From positions 1-9,169 of the forward strand of contig JAEDMN010000126.1 in NCBI GenBank assembly GCA_016302985.1: a DNA stretch of 9,169 nucleotides. Reading direction: 5' to 3'. The translations under genes were made by a program, and so were the position numbers. Of this stretch, positions 1-9,169 are shown one piece after another; within the stretch, counting starts at the first letter, position 1; each line of letters opens with the position of its first letter. This DNA is from Kiritimatiellia bacterium. GTDB taxonomy: Bacteria > Verrucomicrobiota > Kiritimatiellia > RFP12 > UBA1067. The notes below the pieces were generated by a model. It had not been told where the DNA came from. It worked only from the letters and a program-made list of their open reading frames with translations, and searched no databases.

Positions 1-93
1 ATGTCCCATCGCCCCGCAGCGACAGATGGTAGGGGGCGATGTCCCATCGCCCCGCAGCGACAGATGGTAGGGGGCGATGTCCCATCGCCCCGC
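1..93. repeat. 38-bp tandem repeat with hairpin potential, about 2.4 copies, cut by window start
   Basis: Two perfect 38-bp units (1-38 and 39-76) are followed by the first 17 bases of a third (77-93). At each junction the 9-base arm GGGGCGATG, a TCC loop and the arm CATCGCCCC form a perfect hairpin (33-53 and 71-91). Each CATCGCCCC arm could also pair with the next GGGGCGATG downstream, across a 17-base loop (for example 7-15 with 33-41), so two alternative foldings exist. The array starts at or before the window edge, so its true length is unknown. It ends 26 bases before the rhaT-like start codon. It may be an interspersed intergenic repeat, a binding site or a transcript-stability element; the sequence does not decide which. 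The repeat itself is certain and its role is unknown. Confidence 0.9.
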
Positions 94-119
94 TGGAATG
101 ACAAAGGAGACTGAAGTCC

Positions 120-1157
120 ATGAATGAAGTGACGACGAATCCGATGGTTGGTTCGCTGATATTCGCGCTGGGCGGCCTGGCGGGCGCCGTGTTCGCCGTG
201 CCGTTCCGCAAGATCAAGGGCGTGGCGTACGAGAGCTACTGGCTGGTCTACGCGCTGGCCGGATTGCTGGCGTTCCCGTTCGTGCTCGCGATGGTCACCT
301 GTCCGAAGACGCTCTCCGTCATCGGCGGCGCCGACCCGAAGGTGCTGGCCCAGTGCATCGGCTTCGGCGCGCTGTGGGGCCTCGGCGGTCTCACCTGGGG
401 CCTGATGATCCGTTACCTCGGCATCGGCCTGGGGCTGGCGATCGGTTGCGGACTCTGCTCGGCGACGGGCACCCTGATTCCGCCGATCGTGACGGGCAAC
501 GCGGGCGCGCTGGTCGCCACGACGGGCGCGAAGATCGTGCTCGGCGGCGTGATTGGTTCGCTGCTCGGCATCGCGTTCGTCGGTCTCGCGGGCAAGTTCA
601 AGGAGGGCGAACTCTCCGAGGAGCAGAAGAAGGCCGCCGTGGCCGAGTTCGACTTCAGGAAGGGCATGCTCGTGGCGCTGTTCTCCGGCATCGCGTCCGC
701 CGGCATGAACTTCGGCCTGCAGAGCGGCGCGGCGCTGGAAGCCGCGGCGAAGCAGGCGGGCACGCCCGCGGCCTGGTGCGGCATGCCGGTGCTCGTTGTC
801 GTGCTGTGGGGCGGCCTCGTGGTGAACGCGGCCTGGTGCCTGTGGCAGAACGCGAAGAACGGGACGTTCGGCGACTACGGCAAGATGGCGAAGTCCGCGG
901 CGCCCGTCCTGGCGTCCCTCGCCGGCATTATCTGGGCCTGCCAGTTCGCGTGCCAGAAGATCGGCGAACCGCAGATGGGCGAGCTCAAGTACATCGGCTT
1001 CGCCGTCGTCATGGGCAGCTCGATCTTCTTCTCCTCGCTGCTCGGCATCTTCATGGGAGAATGGAAGGGCACGGGCGCCAGGACCAAGGGGTGCCTCGCG
1101 CTCGGCATCGCCGTGCTGCTGGTCTCCTTCTGCGTGATCAGCTACGGCAGCAAGTGA
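120..1157 (+). CDS. rhaT: RhaT-family sugar:proton symporter (L-rhamnose transporter-like)
   Basis: Predicted inner-membrane permease of 345 residues, the same size as E. coli RhaT (344), which imports L-rhamnose (and L-lyxose) with a proton. The protein is almost wholly hydrophobic, with roughly ten membrane segments separated by short polar loops. The best match to RhaT is the stretch around residues 81-128, with FGALWGLG, MRYLGIGLGLAIG, GTLIPPI and TGN in the RhaT order. A charged cytoplasmic loop around residues 160-182 (KFKEGELSEEQKK, then FDFRKGM) and the motif SGIASAGMNFG also match. The start is supported by AGGAG at 105-109, ten bases before the ATG. No rhamnose isomerase, kinase or aldolase gene is adjacent, so the substrate is inferred from family only and could be another sugar. 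No convincing promoter is visible in the 119 bases upstream. The gene converges on the U32 gene, with a 55-base gap. Confidence 0.9.
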   Translation: MNEVTTNPMVGSLIFALGGLAGAVFAVPFRKIKGVAYESYWLVYALAGLLAFPFVLAMVTCPKTLSVIGGADPKVLAQCIGFGALWGLGGLTWGLMIRYLGIGLGLAIGCGLCSATGTLIPPIVTGNAGALVATTGAKIVLGGVIGSLLGIAFVGLAGKFKEGELSEEQKKAAVAEFDFRKGMLVALFSGIASAGMNFGLQSGAALEAAAKQAGTPAAWCGMPVLVVVLWGGLVVNAAWCLWQNAKNGTFGDYGKMAKSAAPVLASLAGIIWACQFACQKIGEPQMGELKYIGFAVVMGSSIFFSSLLGIFMGEWKGTGARTKGCLALGIAVLLVSFCVISYGSK

Positions 1158-1212
1158 TGTGATTCCTTTTTACGTCTCCGACCAGGCGACGGCGACGAGG
1201 TCCAGTAACGCG

Positions 1213-3579
1213 CTAGACGTCCCAGGAGATGTCGGTGCGGGTGGCGGCGGTGTTGCCGGGTATCCGGAAGCGCCGCGTCTCCGTCCTCGCGGTCACCCAG
1301 AGGCCGTCCACCGGATAGCTCATGTATTCGTCTCCCTTGAGCCCGGTGAGGAGCGAGGGGTCCTCGGTGGCAGGGCGGGTGAGGGAGATGAAGAGCGGCG
1401 TTGACTGCTGGACGAGGAACTCGAGCGCGGGCACGCCCGCATGGTCCGCGAGGACCTGCAGGTTGTCGAAGCTGTTTTCCGGGGAGGTCACACAGCGGGC
1501 GAGGCCGAGCTCCCGCAGCTGGGCAAGGGCGGAACGGTTGAGCGCGTAGAGCGTCCAGTCTGCCGTGACGTCTTCGAGTCCAAGCTGGCGCAGCAGGCGG
1601 AGGCCTGCGAGGTCGGCCGCCTCCCAGGACGAGATGCCGGCCTTGACCATGTGCTTGACCGCGGAGCGGAGGGCGTTGAAGTCGCGCTCGAAGGTGAAGA
1701 CGGGGAGGGCGAGTCGGAGCGCGGGGACGGGATCGCCGGCCTGCCCGGCAAGCGCGCGGAGTTCGCCCGCGAGACGCGTCAGTTCGGATTCGACGTCCCT
1801 GCCGGCACGGTGGCCGATGGCAACGACGAGCTCGTCGTATGCGCAGGCGTCGTCCGGAAGGGATTGGTCGAGGCGCATCTTGAGGACACGCGCGGGGATG
1901 TCGCGAACGGCGGGGACCGCCGCCCCGACCGTGCCAGCGTCGTCGGAGGAGGGCTCCGTCCCTGCCGTATCGGAGGCTTCGGGGGCGGAGATGTCCGCGA
2001 GGGCGGCGGCGATCTTTTCCTTCCGCGTGGCGAGGCGGGCGGCGTCGAGTTGTTCGACCAGCTGTCGGCGGACTTCGTTCAGCACCGAAGCGGGGGCGAA
2101 GAGACGGTCCGGGTCGTCGAGCCTCAGGTCGCCGAGGCACCATTCCGTCTCTCCCAGGCGGGCGAACGCCTTGCGGACGGCTTCCTCCGTACGTTCGGGA
2201 TGCCGGGAGGGCGTGAGCGTGCAGGCCTGGCGCACCGTGCAGCCGTTCGCCGTGGCCGTAATGGCGTTCGACGCGAGCGCGACCGAAATGTCGATGCGGA
2301 CGCCCGCGTCGACGTCCGACGGACGGAAGGAGGGCACGGGGAAGCGGCGTTTGACCTCATTCGAGGCCGAGCAGTAGACCGTGGCGCCCGGCTGGATCGG
2401 CGCGTGTTCCCTGTCCCGCAGGTCCACGGCGATTTCGACGTCGCTGCCGGCGCGGACGGAGAAGACCGTCGCGCGGGAGAGGGCGACGCGCATGTCGGAG
2501 ATGCCGAACCCATAGGGCTTGCCGCCTTCGGAGACGAACTGCAATCCGTCGTGCTTCTCAAGCGCGCGGCTGGTGTGGAAGCGCAGCCAGGTGCGGCCTT
2601 CGCGGTCCTTGGTGAGGCGCTTCACGGTGCCGATGGGGGTGCCAAGGTGTCCCAGGGACGACGGGTCGACGACTTCGCCTGCCTGTTCGGCAGTCTGCGC
2701 GCCGGGCTTCGGGTAGCCGTCCGCATAGAGGCGGGTCGTGCGGCGCGAGAAGACCGTTTCGAGGTCCGCGCGTGTCGTCTCGGGCCGCGCGGCGTCGAGA
2801 ATCTCGCGGTAGTGCTTCGTGACCGTGGAGACATAGAGCGGGGACTTCATCCGGCCCTCGATCTTGAGGGAGGCGACACCCGCGTCGCGGAGCTGTTCAA
2901 GTCGGTCGTCGAGTCGCAGGTCGCGCATCGAGAAGGGCAGCGCGCGCGAACCGGCGGCGTCCGTGTAGGACAGACGGCAGCAGTAGGCGCACTTGCCGCG
3001 GTTGCCGGACCGGTTCTTCTCCATCGCGGAGAAAAGGCAGAGCCCGGAGAGCGAGTAGCAGAGGGCGCCGTGGACGAACACCTCGATTTCGCAGCCGCAG
3101 CGCTTCGCAATGGAGCGGATGTCCTCGAGCGACATCTCGCGGGCGAGGACGACGCGCGTGAAGCCGAGCTCCTTGAGCGCGAGGACGCCTTCGAGGTTGT
3201 GCGCGACGAGCTGTGTGGAGGCATGGAGCTCAAGGCCGGGGAAGTTCCGGCGGATCATGCGGGCGACGCCGAGGTCCTGAACGATGAGGCCATCCGGCCG
3301 CAGCTCCTCGAGGAGGGCGAGTGTCTCGGCGGCCTGCGGCATCTGGGTGTCGTCGAGCAGCGTGTTGAAGGTGACGTAGACGCGCCGGGGCATGCGTCCG
3401 GGGCGCGGCTGCCGGGTGAAGGCCAGGAGGTCGCGCAGCTGCGCGGGGGTGAAATTGACGGCCTCGGCGCGCGCGGAGAAGGCGTTCATGCCGAGATAGA
3501 CGGCGTCCGCACCGGCCTGGAAGGCGGCGAGGGCGGTCTCGAAGGACCCGGCCGGGGAGAGGAGTTCGATGTCGTTCAT
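1213..3579 (-). CDS. U32-family protein, long RlhA-type (Fe-S dependent RNA hydroxylation family, annotated as peptidase U32)
   Basis: Predicted cytoplasmic protein of 788 residues. The N-terminal U32 barrel opens with IELLSPAGS and GADAVYLG and contains HASTQ, VVLARE and the family signature EVFVHGALCYSLSGLC. The four expected iron-sulfur cysteines are seen at C174, C181, C197 and C201 (GKCAYCC gives an extra C200), followed by LKIEGRMKSPLYV. A middle region around residues 380-535 looks like the DUF3656 domain of RlhA. The C-terminal part (about 560-788) resembles a second, degenerate U32 barrel lacking the cysteine motif. Characterised relatives are E. coli RlhA (23S rRNA C2501 hydroxylation) and TrhP (tRNA U34 hydroxylation); older 'collagenase/peptidase' labels are weakly founded. 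The ATG at 3579 was chosen over 3600 because family members begin with the IELL strand and the candidate promoter overlaps the upstream ATG. No good Shine-Dalgarno precedes either. The exact RNA target is uncertain. Confidence 0.93.
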   Translation of the reverse strand: MNDIELLSPAGSFETALAAFQAGADAVYLGMNAFSARAEAVNFTPAQLRDLLAFTRQPRPGRMPRRVYVTFNTLLDDTQMPQAAETLALLEELRPDGLIVQDLGVARMIRRNFPGLELHASTQLVAHNLEGVLALKELGFTRVVLAREMSLEDIRSIAKRCGCEIEVFVHGALCYSLSGLCLFSAMEKNRSGNRGKCAYCCRLSYTDAAGSRALPFSMRDLRLDDRLEQLRDAGVASLKIEGRMKSPLYVSTVTKHYREILDAARPETTRADLETVFSRRTTRLYADGYPKPGAQTAEQAGEVVDPSSLGHLGTPIGTVKRLTKDREGRTWLRFHTSRALEKHDGLQFVSEGGKPYGFGISDMRVALSRATVFSVRAGSDVEIAVDLRDREHAPIQPGATVYCSASNEVKRRFPVPSFRPSDVDAGVRIDISVALASNAITATANGCTVRQACTLTPSRHPERTEEAVRKAFARLGETEWCLGDLRLDDPDRLFAPASVLNEVRRQLVEQLDAARLATRKEKIAAALADISAPEASDTAGTEPSSDDAGTVGAAVPAVRDIPARVLKMRLDQSLPDDACAYDELVVAIGHRAGRDVESELTRLAGELRALAGQAGDPVPALRLALPVFTFERDFNALRSAVKHMVKAGISSWEAADLAGLRLLRQLGLEDVTADWTLYALNRSALAQLRELGLARCVTSPENSFDNLQVLADHAGVPALEFLVQQSTPLFISLTRPATEDPSLLTGLKGDEYMSYPVDGLWVTARTETRRFRIPGNTAATRTDISWDV

Positions 3580-3590
3580 GGGAGGCCCAC

Positions 3591-3619
3591 ATTCTACCAT
3601 ATCCGCACGGCATTGTCCG
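3591..3619 (-). promoter_or_regulatory. Candidate sigma70-like promoter for the U32 gene
   Basis: On the minus strand, CGGACA (3619-3614, 4 of 6 matches to TTGACA) and TAGAAT (3596-3591, 5 of 6 matches to TATAAT) are separated by exactly 17 bases. Transcription would begin near 3584, only about five bases before the ATG at 3579. That implies a nearly leaderless message, consistent with the lack of a Shine-Dalgarno sequence. The -35 match is weak, so this is a reasonable candidate rather than a firm call. Confidence 0.45.
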
Positions 3620-3620
3620 C

Positions 3621-3649
3621 TTGCCAGAGGCCCCCGGTTCGGGTATAAT
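3621..3649 (+). promoter_or_regulatory. Strong sigma70-like promoter for carB and downstream genes
   Basis: TTGCCA (3621-3626, 5 of 6 matches to the -35 consensus) and a perfect TATAAT (3644-3649) are separated by the ideal 17 bases. Initiation is expected near 3656, giving a leader of about 37 bases before the carB ATG. That is too short for a typical pyrimidine attenuator or riboswitch, and none is visible. The -35 lies one base from the -35 of the opposing candidate promoter. Confidence 0.82.
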
Positions 3650-3693
3650 ACTACCCCGATTTCGATTTACCCCCCAATAAGGAAGAAGCAAGG

Positions 3694-6921
<3,228 letters not shown>

Positions 6922-6932
6922 GGAACATGAGC

Positions 6933-6936
6933 AGGA
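6933..6936 (+). promoter_or_regulatory. Ribosome binding site that decides the esterase start
   Basis: AGGA lies five bases before the ATG at 6942. The alternative in-frame ATG at 6927 is preceded only by GGGA, two bases away, which is too close for normal use. The reading frame stays open far upstream through carB, so the start cannot be fixed by an upstream stop codon. Confidence 0.5.
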
Positions 6937-6941
6937 CGGGT

Positions 6942-8681
6942 ATGGACAAGCACCTGTTTTGCGCGATGACGGTGGCGCTCTGCGCCGCCGTTTTCGCGCT
7001 TCCCACGGGCGAGAAGATCTATCTCTGGCCGAAGGACAAGATGCCCGACCGCCAGCCCCACCAGATCGCGGCGACGGTCGCGGAGACGAAGGCGCCGGGC
7101 TTCAAGGCGGACGAGAACCGCGAGCCGCACCTGCAGTGGTACGAGGCCCCCCGCGGACCGAAGACCGACGCGGTCATGATCATCATCTCCGGCGGCTCCT
7201 ACCAGTGCTGCTGCGACCTGCCCGCGTTCGAGCCGCTCGTGAAGAAGCTGCTCGACAACGGCATCCCGTGCGTCAACCTGACCTACCGCACGCCGCGACC
7301 GAAGGGGCTTCCGATCTACCAGACGGCGTGGGAGGACGGCCAGCGCGCGGTCCGCATCGTCCGCAGCGAGGCGGCGAAGCGCGGCTACGACCCCGAGAAG
7401 ATCGGCGTCATGGGCTGCTCCGCCGGCTCGCACCTCGCCGTCATGCTCGGCACGAGCGCGCTCACGCCCGCCTACCGGCCGGTCGACGACCTCGACAAGC
7501 TGCCGTGCCATGTCAACTGGGCCATCCCGATGTGCCCGGCCTACGCGCTGACGGACGGCCTCGACGATCGGAACGCGACGAAGGGCGACGGCCCCGACGT
7601 CAAGCTGAATCCGTCCTTCAGGTTCGACGCGAAGACGTGCCCGATGTGCTTCTTCCACGGCGGGAACGACCCGTACTCGCCGATCGGATCGACGCAGATC
7701 TACCGCCAGCTCCGCCGCATGAAGGTGCCGGCCGAGCTCCACCTCGACGCGGACCGCGGCCATGGCCCGGTCAACGCGGAGAAGTTCGAACGCGCGCTCG
7801 AGTTCCTGCGCCAGATGCAGTTCATCGGCAAGCTCGGCCGCGAGGTCAACCACGACCACCGCCACATGCCGAACGACACGCTCCGTACGGAGAAGGAGCT
7901 GCTGTGGCCCGAGGGGAAGATGCCCGACCCGATGCCGAATCAGGGCTACAAGCCGTATCTCGTGTGGTTCATCCCCGAGAAGCTGACGACGAAGGCAATC
8001 CAGGTGATTGTGCCCGGCGGCGGCTACGGCTTCTGCAACTTCAACGGCGAGGGCACGCCCGTCGCGCACTACCTGAACGGGAAGGGCATGGCGGCCGTGG
8101 TCGTGATGTACCGCTGCCCGCGTCCGCAGGGGAAGCCGAAGCACTTCAGCGGCTGGCAGGACGCGCAGCGCGCGATCCGCATGGTCCGCGCCGAGGCGCC
8201 GGCGCGCGGCCTCGATCCGAACCGCATCGGCATCATGGGCTTCTCCGCGGGCGGCCACCTCACGCTCATGACGGCGACGAACGCGCAGACGCCCGCCTAC
8301 GCGCCCGTGGACGACATCGACAAGCTGCCGTGCACCCTGCAGTGGGCCTGCCCGGTCTATCCCGCCTACGCGCTGACGGACGGCGCCGACGCCCCGAACA
8401 AGGAGGGCGGCAATCCGGACGGCGCCGTGCTCGTGCCGGAATTCGCCTTCGACGACGCCACGCCGCCGATGTGCTTCTTCCACGGAGATGCGGACGTCTA
8501 CGCGTCCATGAACTCCGTCAAGGCCTGGGAGAAGCTCCGCCGCATGGGCCGCCAGAGCGACCTGCACACGCTCGCGAAGCGCGGCCACTGCTTCCAGATG
8601 AACGCCGCGCCGGGCACGGGCAGCTACACCTGGCTCGACCAGCTCTGGGACTTCCTGGCCCGCAAGGGCCTCAGCAAGTAG
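6942..8681 (+). CDS. Secreted tandem alpha/beta-hydrolase (two esterase domains, acetyl-xylan/feruloyl esterase-like)
   Basis: Predicted exported carboxylester hydrolase of 579 residues. A signal peptide is visible: MDKH, then a hydrophobic core, then AVFA with likely cleavage after A19. Two homologous domains follow. Domain 1 (about 25-300) has the oxyanion-type SGGSY, nucleophile elbow GCSAGS (S160), acid D243 in HGGNDPY and H274 in DRGHG. Domain 2 (about 318-579) has PGGGYG, GFSAGG (S435), D518 in HGDADVY and H549 in KRGHC. The Ser-Asp-His spacing is identical in both (83 and 31 residues), and LWPxxKMPD, PAYALTDG and PMCFFHG recur, so this is an internal duplication with both triads intact. 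The family resembles BD-FAE/Aes-type esterases that remove acetyl or feruloyl groups from plant polysaccharides; the actual substrate is unknown. It starts 20 bases after carB and is probably co-transcribed. The protein is cysteine-rich for an exported enzyme, including a CCC run in domain 1. An upstream start at 6927 would add five residues. Confidence 0.9.
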   Translation: MDKHLFCAMTVALCAAVFALPTGEKIYLWPKDKMPDRQPHQIAATVAETKAPGFKADENREPHLQWYEAPRGPKTDAVMIIISGGSYQCCCDLPAFEPLVKKLLDNGIPCVNLTYRTPRPKGLPIYQTAWEDGQRAVRIVRSEAAKRGYDPEKIGVMGCSAGSHLAVMLGTSALTPAYRPVDDLDKLPCHVNWAIPMCPAYALTDGLDDRNATKGDGPDVKLNPSFRFDAKTCPMCFFHGGNDPYSPIGSTQIYRQLRRMKVPAELHLDADRGHGPVNAEKFERALEFLRQMQFIGKLGREVNHDHRHMPNDTLRTEKELLWPEGKMPDPMPNQGYKPYLVWFIPEKLTTKAIQVIVPGGGYGFCNFNGEGTPVAHYLNGKGMAAVVVMYRCPRPQGKPKHFSGWQDAQRAIRMVRAEAPARGLDPNRIGIMGFSAGGHLTLMTATNAQTPAYAPVDDIDKLPCTLQWACPVYPAYALTDGADAPNKEGGNPDGAVLVPEFAFDDATPPMCFFHGDADVYASMNSVKAWEKLRRMGRQSDLHTLAKRGHCFQMNAAPGTGSYTWLDQLWDFLARKGLSK

Positions 8682-8703
8682 CGGCGAAACGGGACCGACT
8701 GTC

Positions 8704-9027
8704 ATGGACCAGACCGAAGAAAGCACCCTCCGGCGCGCCATCTGGCAGCGCAGCGACGCCGTCCTGGCCAAGATGGCCGAGGACGGTTTCGCGGAGCTCC
8801 CGCAGAACGAACGCGACGCGTGGATCGTCTCCATCCAGCTCGACGTCCCCTACGAGCAGGCGCTTGCCTGCGTGGACGGCACGGCCGCTCCGGAGGCTCT
8901 CGACAACCTCCGCGCCCGCGCCGGCCAGACGTTCGCGTACGGCAAGCGGAAGGCGCTGCGGGACCTGAAGGAGGTCATCTCGCGCCGGCCGCAGTTCAAC
9001 GCGCCCGAGGCGAAGCCGGCCGGCTGA
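8704..9027 (+). CDS. Hypothetical protein, 107 residues
   Basis: I do not recognise this protein. It begins MDQTEESTLRRAIWQRSD and has no signal peptide or membrane segment, so it is probably cytoplasmic. The composition suggests a mostly helical fold: an N-terminal charged helix, a middle part around IQLDVPYEQALACVDG, and a basic C-terminal helix around YGKRKALRDLKEVISRR, ending in a short Pro/Ala tail. Codon use is strongly G/C in third positions, like carB and the esterase, which supports it as a real gene. It starts 22 bases after the esterase stop and ends 28 bases before a terminator hairpin, so it is likely the last gene of the carB unit. Only a weak GGGA (8691-8694) lies upstream of the ATG. 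No function can be assigned. Confidence 0.75.
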   Translation: MDQTEESTLRRAIWQRSDAVLAKMAEDGFAELPQNERDAWIVSIQLDVPYEQALACVDGTAAPEALDNLRARAGQTFAYGKRKALRDLKEVISRRPQFNAPEAKPAG

Positions 9028-9041
9028 CCGGGTCCGCCCGG
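9028..9041 (+). other. Small GC hairpin directly after the last stop codon
   Basis: CCGGG (9028-9032) and CCCGG (9037-9041) can pair around a TCCG loop, starting at the first base after the TGA of the small protein. No T-run follows, so it is not a terminator by itself. It could stabilise the 3' end of the message or be a chance feature of GC-rich DNA. Confidence 0.3.
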
Positions 9042-9055
9042 CAAGCCGAAAGCGA

Positions 9056-9097
9056 CAAGGAGTGAAGAACGCCCCGCGTCCTTCACTCCTTGCTTTT
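9056..9097 (+). terminator. Rho-independent terminator of the carB unit
   Basis: A perfect 12-bp stem, CAAGGAGTGAAG (9056-9067) with CTTCACTCCTTG (9081-9092), encloses a 13-base loop and is followed by C and TTTT (9094-9097), then CCT. It sits 28 bases after the last stop codon. The T-tract is short but the stem is long and exact. The same stem lies downstream of the minus-strand tRNA and could act on that transcript too, although only a weak T-tract follows it in that direction. Confidence 0.8.
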
Positions 9098-9114
9098 CCT
9101 CGTCTGCCCGGAAT

Positions 9115-9169
9115 TGGCGCCCCTGGCGAGACTCGAACTCACTACCCATTGCTTAGAAGGCAATTGCTC
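9115..9169 (-). tRNA. tRNA-Arg (anticodon UCU), 5' part beyond the window
   Basis: Read on the minus strand, the 3' portion of a tRNA is clear. The anticodon stem ATTGC/GCAAT (9164-9160 and 9152-9148) holds the loop CTTCTAA, giving anticodon TCT, which reads AGA and AGG arginine codons. A five-base variable loop GGGTA, T-stem GTGAG/CTCGC with loop TTCGAGT (9137-9131), 3' acceptor strand CAGGGGC (9125-9119), discriminator G (9118) and an encoded CCA (9117-9115) follow. The acceptor 5' strand, which should read GCCCCTG, and most of the D-arm lie past 9169; only GAGC of the D-stem is visible. Confidence 0.93.

Noticed and set aside
1..93. CRISPR array
   Set aside because: The units are directly adjacent with no unique spacers, so this is a simple tandem repeat. 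No cas gene is present.
1..113. Coding C-terminus of an upstream gene through the repeats
   Set aside because: One frame is open from position 1 to a TGA at 112-114, but 38 is not a multiple of three, so successive units are read in different frames. The stretch is short and has no recognisable protein content.
1137..1171. Possible terminator after the rhaT-like gene (ATCAGCT/AGC-TGAT stem, then TTTTT at 1167-1171)
   Set aside because: The stem is only a few pairs with a three-base bulge, and the T-run is eight bases away from it. It is not convincing as a rho-independent terminator.
1441..3648. Long plus-strand open frame (735 codons) opposite the U32 gene
   Set aside because: Its product is dominated by Gly, Arg, Glu, Val and Asp with no recognisable domain. 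The minus strand has clear U32 motifs and the cysteine cluster, so this is a shadow of that gene.
3650..3693. Pyrimidine-responsive attenuator or riboswitch in the carB leader
   Set aside because: The predicted leader is about 37 bases, with no stem-loop plus T-run and no coding leader peptide. There is no room for such an element.
6942..7015. Lipoprotein signal (lipobox) at C7 or C14 of the esterase
   Set aside because: The residues before these cysteines (HLF and VAL) do not fit the usual small residue at -1. A standard signal peptidase I site after A19 fits better.

Overview
This is a GC-rich bacterial chromosomal segment. Third codon positions are mostly G or C, and long antisense and alternate-frame ORFs result from that bias. 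The gene mix is a RhaT-type sugar transporter, a long U32/RlhA-type protein, CarB, and a secreted two-domain esterase with the recurring motif LWPxxKMPD. It would fit an uncultured gut or environmental member of the Verrucomicrobiota/Kiritimatiellota/Lentisphaerota group, but that placement is inference; no rRNA or other decisive marker is present.

Layout. Positions 1-93 hold a 38-bp tandem repeat with strong hairpin potential, cut by the window start and lying just upstream of a rhaT-like transporter gene (120-1157, +). Converging on it from the other strand is a long U32-family gene of the RlhA type (1213-3579, -). The 114-bp gap between that gene and carB carries two back-to-back sigma70-like promoters, one for each direction, with their -35 elements one base apart. 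The rightward promoter (TTGCCA, 17 bp, TATAAT) serves carB (3694-6921, +), the large subunit of carbamoyl-phosphate synthase. CarB is followed closely by a secreted protein made of two tandem alpha/beta-hydrolase domains, each with an intact Ser-Asp-His triad (6942-8681, +), and then by an unrecognised 107-residue protein (8704-9027, +). A 12-bp-stem terminator (9056-9097) closes the run. The window ends inside a tRNA-Arg(UCU) gene on the minus strand (9115 to beyond 9169).

Working together. carB, the double esterase and the small protein look like one complete transcription unit (promoter at 3621, terminator at 9056), although a pyrimidine/arginine biosynthesis gene and an exported esterase have no obvious metabolic link. 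carA is absent, so the small subunit must be encoded elsewhere. The RhaT-like transporter and the esterase would both suit use of acetylated or rhamnose-containing plant polysaccharides, but they are separate transcription units and no rhamnose catabolic gene is visible.

I see no CRISPR array, transposase, phage gene or defence cassette, and nothing that amounts to a clearly new system. The best leads are the hairpin-forming tandem repeat, the tandem two-active-site esterase, the abutting divergent promoters, and the unknown small protein. No stretch longer than 300 bases lacks a gene.
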